DNA from: an uncultured Saprospiraceae bacterium
GTDB lineage: Bacteria; Bacteroidota; Bacteroidia; Chitinophagales; Saprospiraceae
Assembly: GCA_937918905.1 (NCBI GenBank)
Contig: CAKZSH010000071.1
Location: 1 to 40,569 of the forward strand
Direction: 5' to 3'
Length of the DNA: 40,569 nucleotides
Made by a program: the position numbers and the translations under genes. Each line of letters opens with the position of its first letter. Within the stretch, counting starts at the first letter, position 1. Shown in pieces: positions 1-8,983 of the stretch. The notes below the pieces were generated by a model. It did no database searches, was not told the origin of the DNA, and saw nothing but the letters and a program-made list of their open reading frames with translations.

Positions 1-136
1 CAAGTTGCGAATAATTATTGACTGATGATTTTGTGTTCAAAAAAATGTATTAAGATGATATGTATTGGGTATTGAGAACGGTTCGTAGTCTCAATACCTT
101 ATACTCATAATCTTATATCAAATTATCCGCAACTTG
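1..136. repeat. Nested inverted-repeat element
   Basis: The outer arms 1-16 and 121-136 are reverse complements with one mismatch. The inner arms 51-77 and 89-115 pair at 22 of 27 positions, including a perfect 10-bp core (68-77 with 89-98) around an 11-nt loop. The whole segment could fold as one long interrupted hairpin. No coding frame is apparent. It may be a non-autonomous mobile repeat, an RNA structure or a terminator of a gene left of the window. The window edge hides whether it extends further. Confidence 0.6.
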
Positions 137-292
137 AATTATTTAATTAAAACTTATTGATGTCCTAAGCGTATTATTTATTGTAGAATATTGATTATAA
201 TTTTACGTTATTTTTTAAATGTGGTTAAATAGACATCACTTTTTTCCAGATATAAATGAAAACTTCCTAAATTGAATAAAATCCCACTTGAT

Positions 293-3073
293 ATGATAAA
301 GGTTTTACAATTATTCATTTTATTTATAGCAGTCTTTGCATCATTCTCAGCAGAGGCGACTCATAACCGTGCAGGTGAAATTACCTATACTGCTGATCCT
401 AATGATTTTCTTTCCATCACCGCAACAATAACTACCTATACGAAAGCAAGTAGTGTTCCTGCGGATAGGGATAGTTTGGAAATATGTTGGGGGTATGAAG
501 AAAATAGTGTTCCTGTATGTGAGTGGGTACAACGAAGCAATGGTGGAGGTGACGGAGAACTCCTAGGTAATGATATTCAGTTGAACAAATATGTAGCAAC
601 CCATCGCTACCCCGGTATCAATCACTATGTGATTAGTATGACTGATCCCAATAGAAATGGTGGAATTATTAATGTTAATCCTCCAAGTTCTGATAATGTC
701 CCCTTCCACTTAGAGACTACGGTGACCATTTTAAATCCTGATTTTAATGGTTTTAATAATTCCCCTGTTTTGTTACAACCGCCAATTGATATCGCCTGTA
801 TTGGAAAAACTTTTATCCATAATCCAAACGCATATGATGTAGACGGAGATAGTTTGTCATATGAGTTTACGGTTCCGATGCAAGATGTAAATACATCTGT
901 ACCTAATTTTAGTAACCCCGATCAGTTTCCTAGTGGTTTAGAAAATGTCTTGTCCATCAATAGTGTTTCAGGTGATATTACTTGGGAAACGCCCCAACAA
1001 GCGGGAGAATATAATATTGCGATTTATATCATAGAATGGCGGAATGGAAATCCATTAGATACCATGATTCGAGATATGCAAATTTTGGTGAAAAGTTGTA
1101 ACAATGAACCTCCAATGATCGAAACAGTAGATGAACTGTGTGTCATTGCGGGGGAGTTAGTTGAATTTGAAGTATTGGCTACTGATCCTGATGTTGGGCA
1201 AAAAGTAAAACTAACTGCACTTGGAGGACCATTTGTTGTAAGCCCGAGTCCTGCAGAATTTTTACCTAATAATAATTCATTTATTGATCCTCCGATCACT
1301 CGAACGTTCCGATGGCAAACTACCTGCGAACATATTTCCAATCAAGCTTACTCCGTAGTATTTAAAGCAGAGGATAATTTTGATGGTGATACCATAGGTT
1401 TAGCTACGCTAAAAACAGTAACAATCAAAGTAGTCGGGCCGCCGCCCGAAGACCTTCAGGCAGTTCCAGTAGATAATCAAATTGATATCAGTTGGGAACA
1501 ACCCTATGATTGTGATGTTGTTGCTGATAATTATTTTAAAGGGTTTTCTGTTTGGAGAAAACTGGGTAGTAACCAATTTCCACTCGACACTTGCGATCCT
1601 GGACTAGAAGGTAAAGGATATACGAAAATTGCGAATAAATTATTTACTGCTGTTAATGGAAGATATGTGTATACCGATATGGATGTGGAACGAGGTCGTA
1701 ATTATTGTTACCGAGTCGTTGGTGATTTTGCACAATCCTCAGCAGGTGGGTTTAATTTTAATTTTGTAGAAAGTCTAGCATCAGATGAAATCTGTGTTCA
1801 ATTAAGTAAAGATATTCCATTGATTACAAATGTGAGTGTTCGCAATACAGATGCCGTCAACGGAAGTATGTTTCTCCGATGGTCGAAACCTAAACCTGAC
1901 GATTTGGATACCTTGATGAACCCTGGACAATACACTTACGAAGTGTGGCGTGCAGAAGGTTTTACAAATAACGATGCTGATTTTTCACCTATCCCTGGTG
2001 CAATTTTTACGGTTGATAATTTTTATCAAGCCAACGATACTACTTATATTGATACCTTAATCAATACATTGGATAATCCTTATACTTATCGAATTGCGTT
2101 CTATGTCAATAGTGAACCTGACCCTTTGGATTTTACAAATGATGCTTCTTCTACATTTCTTAACATTGCTTCTACGGATGAAACCAATATTCTCACATGG
2201 GATTTAGATGTTCCTTGGGATAATTATTCTTATACTATTTATCGAAGAGATAACAATAATCCTACACAATATGATTCCATTGGAACATCTGACATAGAAG
2301 AATACATTGATAATGAAGGACTCGTCAATGGAACAGAATATTGTTATTTTGTCAAAGGATATGGCTCTTATAATATTGATGGAATATTACCACTTTTGAT
2401 AAATGACTCACAAAAAAATTGTGGCTCTCCTTTGGATACCATTCCACCTTGTCCTCCACAATTATCTATCAATAATGGCTGCGAAAACCCAAGTGATTTT
2501 GCAGGCGAAGATGAATTTGAAAATTTCCTAACGTGGATTAACCCAATGAATCTTTGCGAAGAAACAGATGACGTAGTTTCTTACAACATCTATTATGCTC
2601 CACCAAATGATCCCGAAAATTTCCAATTGATTGCAGTTGGTTCCACCGTAATTGATACGACTTTAATTCATCAATCTGGTGAGTTTGGAATTGCAGGTTG
2701 CTATGCAGTTACAGCTATTGATACTTTTGCAAATGAAAGTAATTTTAGTAATATCGTATGTGTTGACAATTGTCCTTTATATAATTTGCCCAACGCATTC
2801 ACGCCTAATGGTGATGGAGATAATGAGTTATTTATTCCATTCCCTTATCGTTTTATAGACAGAGTTGAAATGAATATTTTTAACGTATGGGGTGAGTTAA
2901 TTTACTCTACTGAAGATCCTGATATTAATTGGGATGGAAAAAATCTACGTGGAAAAGATGTTGCCGAAGGGGTATATTATTACAATTGTAAAGTCTTTGA
3001 AAGTAGGGTCGCTGGAGTTACTGAAAGTGGGGAAATACTCAATGGATTTATCGAATTGATTCGAGGTCGATAG
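293..3073 (+). CDS. T9SS type B (gliding-motility C-terminal domain) secreted protein
   Basis: This is an exported multidomain protein of 926 residues. I chose the ATG at 293 because it opens directly onto a signal peptide (basic start, hydrophobic run, cleavage near AEA); a TTG at 272 would add seven residues. The mature start (THNRAGEIT) resembles the N-terminal domain common in Bacteroidota secreted proteins. The middle holds cadherin/PKD-like and fibronectin-III-like modules, for example the section with DISWEQP followed by VWRK. The last ~85 residues begin LPNAFTPNGDGDNELF and contain FNVWGELIY and NWDGK, which is the CHU_C/type B sorting domain that directs export through T9SS. The exact role is unknown; adhesion or a cell-surface structure is likely. 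A 26-bp inverted repeat starts right after its stop codon. Confidence 0.88.
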   Translation: MIKVLQLFILFIAVFASFSAEATHNRAGEITYTADPNDFLSITATITTYTKASSVPADRDSLEICWGYEENSVPVCEWVQRSNGGGDGELLGNDIQLNKYVATHRYPGINHYVISMTDPNRNGGIINVNPPSSDNVPFHLETTVTILNPDFNGFNNSPVLLQPPIDIACIGKTFIHNPNAYDVDGDSLSYEFTVPMQDVNTSVPNFSNPDQFPSGLENVLSINSVSGDITWETPQQAGEYNIAIYIIEWRNGNPLDTMIRDMQILVKSCNNEPPMIETVDELCVIAGELVEFEVLATDPDVGQKVKLTALGGPFVVSPSPAEFLPNNNSFIDPPITRTFRWQTTCEHISNQAYSVVFKAEDNFDGDTIGLATLKTVTIKVVGPPPEDLQAVPVDNQIDISWEQPYDCDVVADNYFKGFSVWRKLGSNQFPLDTCDPGLEGKGYTKIANKLFTAVNGRYVYTDMDVERGRNYCYRVVGDFAQSSAGGFNFNFVESLASDEICVQLSKDIPLITNVSVRNTDAVNGSMFLRWSKPKPDDLDTLMNPGQYTYEVWRAEGFTNNDADFSPIPGAIFTVDNFYQANDTTYIDTLINTLDNPYTYRIAFYVNSEPDPLDFTNDASSTFLNIASTDETNILTWDLDVPWDNYSYTIYRRDNNNPTQYDSIGTSDIEEYIDNEGLVNGTEYCYFVKGYGSYNIDGILPLLINDSQKNCGSPLDTIPPCPPQLSINNGCENPSDFAGEDEFENFLTWINPMNLCEETDDVVSYNIYYAPPNDPENFQLIAVGSTVIDTTLIHQSGEFGIAGCYAVTAIDTFANESNFSNIVCVDNCPLYNLPNAFTPNGDGDNELFIPFPYRFIDRVEMNIFNVWGELIYSTEDPDINWDGKNLRGKDVAEGVYYYNCKVFESRVAGVTESGEILNGFIELIRGR

Positions 3074-3193
3074 GCTTTCACGTACCACGACTCTCTGAGT
3101 CCAGCTAGTATTCGACATTTTTTTCGAAAATATTTGGAATGAACTTGTTTGTCGAATACCGTCACGGCTCAGAGAGTCGTGGTACGTAAAAGC
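3074..3193. repeat. Long nested inverted repeat between two genes
   Basis: Arms 3074-3099 and 3168-3193 are complementary over 26 bp with a single mismatch; 3081-3099 against 3168-3186 is a perfect 19-bp match. A second perfect 10-bp stem lies inside (3108-3117 with 3150-3159). The left arm begins on the base after the stop codon of the upstream gene and the right arm ends 22 bp before the ATG of the next gene. There is no T-run typical of an intrinsic terminator. It looks like a small MITE-like or REP-like element or an intergenic RNA structure. Confidence 0.75.
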
Positions 3194-3215
3194 TATGTTC
3201 AAAAAATCACAAACT

Positions 3216-3827
3216 ATGAAAATAAAATTTACCGCTACCCTTCTAGTGCTTTTTCTTCCATTTGTAATTTATGTTATTTCAGGATGTTGTGATTGTGAAG
3301 ATTCTGATTTTTCCAATTACACGAATTGTTCCTTCGAAATAAAAAATCTAGATCATTCAGGAGCTGATCTTTTTATTACAGATGAATCTCAGGTAAAAAA
3401 AGAAGCATTCGGTTTACAACTTCAGTTGAGTAGAAAAGAGGATATTTGTCTAATAAAAAAACCTCTTTTCATTTCTACTGCCTATGGTACGAGTTGCGAT
3501 TGCCCTCCTGAAAAAATTTATCAACCACTTGATACCATTTCCAATATAAAAATTACCACCCTTCAAGATTTTGATAACACTCATCTTGCAAATACTGAAA
3601 TCACCGATTATTTTCAAGCTTTACAATCAACAGAATACCTTCCAATTTCTGAATTTTTAAACAGAAAAAATGGTCAATTACTAAGTACCTTCGATTTTGA
3701 ATTGGTCTTAAATTGTATGCTATTGATTCCTCCGACCTCATCTGGTATTTATCAATTTCAAGTAGACATAGCACTTTCAGATGGAAGAACCTTTTCCAAA
3801 ACATCTGACTCGATTGAATTGTTATGA
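3216..3827 (+). CDS. Putative lipoprotein of unknown function
   Basis: A 203-residue protein with a lipoprotein signal: basic MKIK start, hydrophobic core, then lipobox ISGC with Cys24 as the predicted lipidated residue. I preferred the ATG at 3216; an in-frame ATG at 3195 lies almost against the inverted repeat. The mature start is Cys-rich (CCDCED, then a YTNCSFEIKNLDHSG stretch) and further Cys residues occur in CDCPP and LNC. I do not recognise the family with confidence; similar Cys-rich lipoproteins of unknown function occur in Bacteroidota. Its stop overlaps the start of the next gene by 4 bp (ATGA), so the two are probably translationally coupled and may act together at the outer membrane. 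Confidence 0.72.
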   Translation: MKIKFTATLLVLFLPFVIYVISGCCDCEDSDFSNYTNCSFEIKNLDHSGADLFITDESQVKKEAFGLQLQLSRKEDICLIKKPLFISTAYGTSCDCPPEKIYQPLDTISNIKITTLQDFDNTHLANTEITDYFQALQSTEYLPISEFLNRKNGQLLSTFDFELVLNCMLLIPPTSSGIYQFQVDIALSDGRTFSKTSDSIELL

Positions 3828-4594
3828 TAAAGAAAATCACATTTTTTATTTTTCTTTTCTATACTTTTCAAATATTTGGACAGGATAGTGAAAATGATTT
3901 ATCCAAATGGCATGTCAACTTAGGACTCAATACTCATATTGCTATTTCAAAATTTGACCAAGGAATTCCAACAGATTTTTTGTTCGATCATGGTCGGCAG
4001 ACATTTTATCCACAACTTTCATTTTACGGAAGTTATTTTTTTAAGCCACAATGGGGAGGAATTTTAAAAGGAAATGTTGGATTACCTGCTACCAAAAATT
4101 CAAGAAATTCAGATTTTGAAAATAGCATAAAAGAATATTATCAAGATCAATTCTTTGTTACTGCCAACACAGGTGCACTTTATGATCAGTATGAAAATGC
4201 AGAAGGAGTTTACTTTGGAATCGTCCATAGAAAACGAAAAGGGAAATGGATTTACCTACCTCAATTATTGATAGGGGCAACAAGTTTTAGATTGGACAGA
4301 GGTAATGTTTATTTAAAAGAAAAAAATACCAATACTATTTTCCAAATCAGTTATTCATCAGAGAAATCCGTTAGAGATTTTTTCACGGTGACTCCTGCTT
4401 TTTCAGTAGGATATAATTTTGCAAAAAAATGGATCATCAATTTTGATTTCCTCTACGGATTTTTTCATATGAATATTGATATTGATGAGGAAAAAAGAAA
4501 TACTTTTACAGAAGAAATCGAACTACAAACTATTACTTATAAAAAGAATATGCACTTTATAAATTTAGGTTGTAGTATTACTCGTGCATTTTAA
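3824..4594 (+). CDS. Outer-membrane beta-barrel-like protein
   Basis: A 256-residue protein with a signal peptide ending near FGQ. The body is made of alternating aromatic/polar strands (SFYGSYFF, GVYFGIVHRK, FSVGYNF, INFDFLYGFFHM) and ends in a terminal Phe (CSITRAF), as in outer-membrane barrels assembled by BAM. No enzymatic motif is visible. It overlaps the upstream lipoprotein gene by 4 bp and ends 12 bp before the riboflavin synthase gene, so the three are probably cotranscribed. A lipoprotein paired with a barrel suggests an outer-membrane complex; its substrate cannot be told from the sequence. Confidence 0.7.
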   Translation: MIKKITFFIFLFYTFQIFGQDSENDLSKWHVNLGLNTHIAISKFDQGIPTDFLFDHGRQTFYPQLSFYGSYFFKPQWGGILKGNVGLPATKNSRNSDFENSIKEYYQDQFFVTANTGALYDQYENAEGVYFGIVHRKRKGKWIYLPQLLIGATSFRLDRGNVYLKEKNTNTIFQISYSSEKSVRDFFTVTPAFSVGYNFAKKWIINFDFLYGFFHMNIDIDEEKRNTFTEEIELQTITYKKNMHFINLGCSITRAF

Positions 4595-4606
4595 AATATT
4601 AAAAAT

Positions 4607-5224
4607 ATGTTTACAGGAATTATCGAAGCCGAAGGCAAAGTAGAAAATATCGAAAAAGAAGGAACCAATGTTCACTTCACCATCTCCTCTCCTATTTCGC
4701 ATGAATTAAAAATAGATCAAAGCGTTGCACATAACGGTGTTTGTTTAACCGTAACTAGTTTGTTAGAAAATAAATATACGGTAACTGCAATCGAAGAAAC
4801 TTTAATCAGAAGCAATATCGGTCAATTAAAAAATGGCACTTCTGTCAATCTTGAAAGAGCAATGTTACAACATGGTCGACTCGATGGACATATCGTACAA
4901 GGTCATGTGGACGCAACAGCAACTTGTGTTAGCATCAAGGAAGTAGAAGGCAGTTGGTATTTTACTTTTAAGTTTGATAAAAAAAATGCACACCTACTTG
5001 TAGACAAAGGATCGGTATGTGTCAATGGCGTTAGTTTGACCGTAGTCTCTCCCGATGAGGCAACTTTTTCCGTAGCCATCATTCCATACACCTATGAGCA
5101 TACTAATTTTAACCAATTAAAAATTGGAAGTAGCGTTAATTTGGAATTTGATATTTTAGGGAAATATATCGCAAGATATGCGGATTTGTATTTGAAAAAA
5201 GGAATTGGGGAATCTCAAAATTAA
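4607..5224 (+). CDS. ribE: Riboflavin synthase, alpha subunit
   Basis: It catalyses the dismutation of two 6,7-dimethyl-8-ribityllumazine molecules to riboflavin plus a pyrimidinedione, the last step of riboflavin synthesis, in the cytoplasm. The 205 residues match the usual family length and show the internal duplication of two lumazine-binding barrels: N-terminal MFTGIIE (1-7), NGVCLTV (43-49), the link GHIVQGHVD (94-102), and NGVSLTV (140-146). It is the last gene of a tight run with the lipoprotein and barrel genes (12-bp gap) and is followed by an intrinsic terminator. I saw no FMN riboswitch upstream. The symbol is ribE in E. coli usage (ribC in some genomes). Confidence 0.96.
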   Translation: MFTGIIEAEGKVENIEKEGTNVHFTISSPISHELKIDQSVAHNGVCLTVTSLLENKYTVTAIEETLIRSNIGQLKNGTSVNLERAMLQHGRLDGHIVQGHVDATATCVSIKEVEGSWYFTFKFDKKNAHLLVDKGSVCVNGVSLTVVSPDEATFSVAIIPYTYEHTNFNQLKIGSSVNLEFDILGKYIARYADLYLKKGIGESQN

Positions 5225-5521
5225 GTAACCACCAAATAACAGTTCCAATGAACAATTACTTATATTTAATAATATATTTTTCACCTAAAAATTTAAATGA
5301 TATGAGGTTTAAATTTTTCGAAGAAAAATTCTCTGCACCTCTACGCTGAATCATTACGTATTCTCTAAGTAAAAAAATGCCTTGTAGTCATAAAAACTAC
5401 AGGGCATTTTTCATTCAGAAAAACCTCAAATTTTCTGCACCATCCCCTTTCATTTTCCGTAAAAGAAATACACCCAAATTTAAAAGTAACACTACATTTT
5501 ATTAAAAAAATCATTTGTAAT
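5225..5521. other. Intergenic region after riboflavin synthase
   Basis: It holds an AT-rich perfect 11-bp hairpin (5287-5297 with 5308-5318) and the intrinsic terminator at 5373-5411. I found no convincing promoter for the downstream FG-GAP gene and no coding frame. Confidence 0.5.
5373..5411 (+). terminator. Intrinsic terminator after ribE operon
   Basis: Arms 5373-5388 and 5396-5411 pair over 16 positions with one mismatch (core ATGCC...GGCAT), with a 7-nt loop. An A-run on the left and a T-run on the right make it a standard intrinsic terminator for plus-strand transcription, and potentially bidirectional. Confidence 0.85.
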
Positions 5522-8500
5522 ATGAAATTTACTAAGCTATTAATATTTCTCTTAATCACAGTTATCATTTTCCATTTTACAAATTGTAGCGAAGCAGATG
5601 CATCCGTAAGAACTTCCAATGTTTCTACGATTACTGGGCCGCTTTTCAAACGCCTAAGTGCAGCAGAAACTGGAATTGATTTTAACAACCAAATCAAAGA
5701 AGATGAAACTTTCAATCATATCTTATTGGATGTGGTTTTTAATGGAGGAGGTGTTGCAGTTTTTGATATTAATAATGATGGTTTACAAGATTTGTTTTTT
5801 GCTGGAAATCGAGTGGAAGATAAACTGTATCTCAATGAAGGGAATCTAAAATTCAAAGATATTACAGCAGCATCAGGAATCAAAAAAGGAACTTGGTCAA
5901 CAGGTGTTACCGTAGCCGATGTCAATAATGATGGGTACTTAGATTTTTATGTAGGGAAATTTATTTTACCCAATCCTGAACAACGACGCAACCATCTTTA
6001 TATTAATAATGGAGATTTGACATTTACGGAACAAGCTGCAAAATATGGGATAGCAGATGATGGGCATTGTACCGCAGTTAATTTTTTCGATTATGATAAG
6101 GATGGTGATATGGATTTGTATGTGGGCAATCAACCGTTTGTAAGTGGTCATGTCAAACAAGCAAAAGGGCAACAGATTGATAAATCAAAATATACGGATC
6201 GACTTTATCGAAATGAAGGCAATGGAAAATTTTCGGATGTGACGACTGCCGCAGGAGTGACGACTTTTAATTATACACTAAGTGCAACGGCAAGTGATTT
6301 GAATAATGATGGTTGGCTGGACCTTTATGTCGCATCAGATTATGAAGAGCCAGATTATTATTTTCAAAATAATGGCGACGGAACTTTTACCAATGTCATT
6401 CATAAAGCAATGCGACACATCAGTAATTTTACGATGGGTGTTGACCTTGCCGATTTTAATAATGATGGTTGGATGGATCTCTACTCTGCCGATATGGCTC
6501 CTGCTGATAATTATCGGACCAAGGCAAATATGAGTGGTATGAATCCTGAAAAATTTTGGAACCTCGCCAACAATGGATTTCACTATCAGTACATGTTTAA
6601 CAACTTGCAGATGAATAATGGTAATGGAAGTTTTAGCGAAATCGGTCAGATGGCTGGCGTTGCTCAAACGGATTGGAGCTATGCCACCTTGTTTGCAGAT
6701 TTTGATAATGATGGAGACAAAGACCTTTACGTCACCAATGGTCAACCCAAAGATACTCGTAACAAAGATTACATTCATGATCGAAAGATGGTGGTTGACT
6801 CTTTGGCAAAAGTAGCAAGGGCAGCAGGAAAAAAACCAACTATCAATTCTGCGGAATTGGTAACAATGGCTCCTGAAAAGAAATTAAAAAATTATCTTTT
6901 TGTCAATAATGATAATCTAAGTTTTTCTGACTTATCAGAAGAATGGGGAGTTGGTGATTTGAGTTGGACACAAGGTGCGGTCTATGCGGATTTGGATAAT
7001 GATGGAGATTTGGATTTGGTTACAAGTAATATTGACGACCCAGCTTTTATTTATGAAAATCGCGCTACGCAAAAAAATGGTAACAATTTTTTAAAATTAA
7101 AACTGGTAGGCGATCATGGAGAAAATCATTTTTCACATGGCGCAAAGGCTTGGATTTATCATGGCGATGAAATGCAAGTGCTTGAGGTCTCTCCTACTCG
7201 TGGCTATATGTCAACTAATGATCCTGTTTTACATTTTGGTTTGGGAAAAACAAATACGGTTGATAAATTAATTGTAAGATGGCTAGATGGTCGTCAATTA
7301 GAAATGAAAAATATTGATGCTAACAAAACTCTTACATTAAAACAATCTGCTGCGAAACATGGACTTCCGATGAATCAAATGTCAACCACCGCTTTGTTTA
7401 AAGATGTGACGTTGACTACCAATATTGATTATTTTCATAAAGAAAATAAACACGATGATTTTGCTTCAGAAGTTTTATTACCACATCGAATGTCTCATCT
7501 TGGCCCATGTGCAGTTACCGCTGACATCAATGGAGATGGTTTGGAAGATGTATTTTTAGGAGGTGCTGCTGGTCAGTCTGGAACACTTTATTTACAAGTT
7601 CCAAATAATAAATTTGTAAAAAACAATTCTCAAATTTGGTCAATAGACAAAAAACCAGAAGATGTAAATGCATTGTTTTTTGATGCAGATGGCGATAAAG
7701 ATCAAGACCTTTATGTCGTAAGTGGTGGAAATGATTTTGCAAAAGGAGCATCCGAATTTCAAGACAGATTATACATCAATGATGGCAAAGGAAATTTCAC
7801 CAAAGGTCAATTGCCTAAAATGCTAGTGAGTGGAGGTGTTGCCAAAGCAGGAGATTTGGATGGTGATGGAGATTTAGATTTATTTGTAGGTGGTCGCCAA
7901 ATTCCTAATCAATATGGATACGCTGCACCAAGTTTTATTTTAAGAAATGATAATGGAAAATTTTCTAATCAGACTGCTACCCTTGCACCTAGTTTGGAAA
8001 AAGCGGGGATGGTGACCGATGCCATTTGGATGGATATTGATAATGACAAAGACAATGATCTTTTGGTCGTGGGAGAATGGATGGCGATTTCTGTTTTTGA
8101 AAATGAAGGTGGAAAATTAAAAAATGTAACGGAAGCAAAAGGTTTAGAAAATACACATGGTTGGTGGAATCGAATTGTTGCGGCTGATATGGACGGTGAT
8201 GGTGACCAAGATTTGATTGCAGGTAACTTGGGTTTAAATATAAAATTTAAAGCTACTCCTGAAAAACCATTTTCCGTAAAAATTAAAGACTTCGATGAAA
8301 ATGGTACCAACGATATCTACCTTGCTTATTACGATCAAGATGGAGAATTGTATCCTGTAAGAGGGCGACAATGTTCATCACAACAAATGCCTTTTATTGA
8401 AGATAAATTTAAAACCTACAATGAATTTGCAAAAGCATCTTTTGATGATGTGTTGGGAGATTTGGCAACGGATGCTTTGACACATGAGATACAAATGTTT

Positions 8501-8878
8501 GAAAGTGTTTATCTTGAAAACTTAGGTGATGGAAAATTCGATGTACAAAAACTTCCAATGGCTGCACAGACTGCACCTATGTACGGAATCCTTCCTCGTG
8601 ATTGGAATGGCGATGGTCATATGGATATTTTAGTCGCTGGAAATTATTATGAACGAGAGGTCGAAACGACTCGTTCGGATGCTGGAATTGGAACGATGCT
8701 ATTAGGTGATGGCAAAGGAAATTTCAAAGCGATCTCTCCTTCTGAAACTGGAATCATTGCCTACCTCGATGTACGGGCTTTGGCCACGGTTGAAAATAAT
8801 ATGAAAAAACCTTTGGTGATTATTGTCAATAATAATTTTGGATTACAGGTTTATGAAGGGCAACGGGTAGTACAATAA
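5522..8878 (+). CDS. FG-GAP/VCBS repeat protein with ASPIC/UnbV domain
   Basis: A large exported protein (1118 residues) of the CRTAC1/UnbV-like kind abundant in Bacteroidota. The N-terminus is a hydrophobic signal followed by TNC at 20-22, possibly a lipoprotein site although the lipobox is atypical. I count 14 Asp-rich loops of the DxNxDGxxD kind, seven before and seven after the centre, for example DINNDGLQD from residue 82; these are calcium-binding FG-GAP propeller blades. The central segment, roughly residues 519-607, with HFSHGAKAWIY, SPTRGYMSTNDP and HFGLGK, is the ASPIC/UnbV domain. The two sets of blades suggest two beta-propellers flanking that domain. Probable surface binding protein; the ligand is unknown. 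It has its own strong terminator. Confidence 0.9.
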   Translation: MKFTKLLIFLLITVIIFHFTNCSEADASVRTSNVSTITGPLFKRLSAAETGIDFNNQIKEDETFNHILLDVVFNGGGVAVFDINNDGLQDLFFAGNRVEDKLYLNEGNLKFKDITAASGIKKGTWSTGVTVADVNNDGYLDFYVGKFILPNPEQRRNHLYINNGDLTFTEQAAKYGIADDGHCTAVNFFDYDKDGDMDLYVGNQPFVSGHVKQAKGQQIDKSKYTDRLYRNEGNGKFSDVTTAAGVTTFNYTLSATASDLNNDGWLDLYVASDYEEPDYYFQNNGDGTFTNVIHKAMRHISNFTMGVDLADFNNDGWMDLYSADMAPADNYRTKANMSGMNPEKFWNLANNGFHYQYMFNNLQMNNGNGSFSEIGQMAGVAQTDWSYATLFADFDNDGDKDLYVTNGQPKDTRNKDYIHDRKMVVDSLAKVARAAGKKPTINSAELVTMAPEKKLKNYLFVNNDNLSFSDLSEEWGVGDLSWTQGAVYADLDNDGDLDLVTSNIDDPAFIYENRATQKNGNNFLKLKLVGDHGENHFSHGAKAWIYHGDEMQVLEVSPTRGYMSTNDPVLHFGLGKTNTVDKLIVRWLDGRQLEMKNIDANKTLTLKQSAAKHGLPMNQMSTTALFKDVTLTTNIDYFHKENKHDDFASEVLLPHRMSHLGPCAVTADINGDGLEDVFLGGAAGQSGTLYLQVPNNKFVKNNSQIWSIDKKPEDVNALFFDADGDKDQDLYVVSGGNDFAKGASEFQDRLYINDGKGNFTKGQLPKMLVSGGVAKAGDLDGDGDLDLFVGGRQIPNQYGYAAPSFILRNDNGKFSNQTATLAPSLEKAGMVTDAIWMDIDNDKDNDLLVVGEWMAISVFENEGGKLKNVTEAKGLENTHGWWNRIVAADMDGDGDQDLIAGNLGLNIKFKATPEKPFSVKIKDFDENGTNDIYLAYYDQDGELYPVRGRQCSSQQMPFIEDKFKTYNEFAKASFDDVLGDLATDALTHEIQMFESVYLENLGDGKFDVQKLPMAAQTAPMYGILPRDWNGDGHMDILVAGNYYEREVETTRSDAGIGTMLLGDGKGNFKAISPSETGIIAYLDVRALATVENNMKKPLVIIVNNNFGLQVYEGQRVVQ

Positions 8879-8893
8879 CTTCTCTTTAATTTG

Positions 8894-8939
8894 AAATAAC
8901 AAAGCATCTACATTGGAAAATGTAGATGCTTTGTTATTT
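8894..8939. terminator. Perfect 21-bp bidirectional terminator hairpin
   Basis: Arms 8894-8914 and 8919-8939 are perfectly complementary over 21 bp around a GGAA loop, with A-rich left and T-rich right flanks. It sits between the convergent FG-GAP gene (plus) and lipoprotein gene (minus) and can end transcription from both sides. Confidence 0.9.
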
Positions 8940-8983
8940 AGTTCCTAGCTTTTAAAAAAGGTAACAAATACCTCAATCATTTA

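Noticed and set aside
272-292. TTG start at 272 for the first secreted protein
   Set aside because: The ATG at 293 leads straight into the signal peptide; the added residues do not improve it.
4595-4606. FMN riboswitch before ribE
   Set aside because: Only 12 bp separate ribE from the upstream gene, leaving no room for one.
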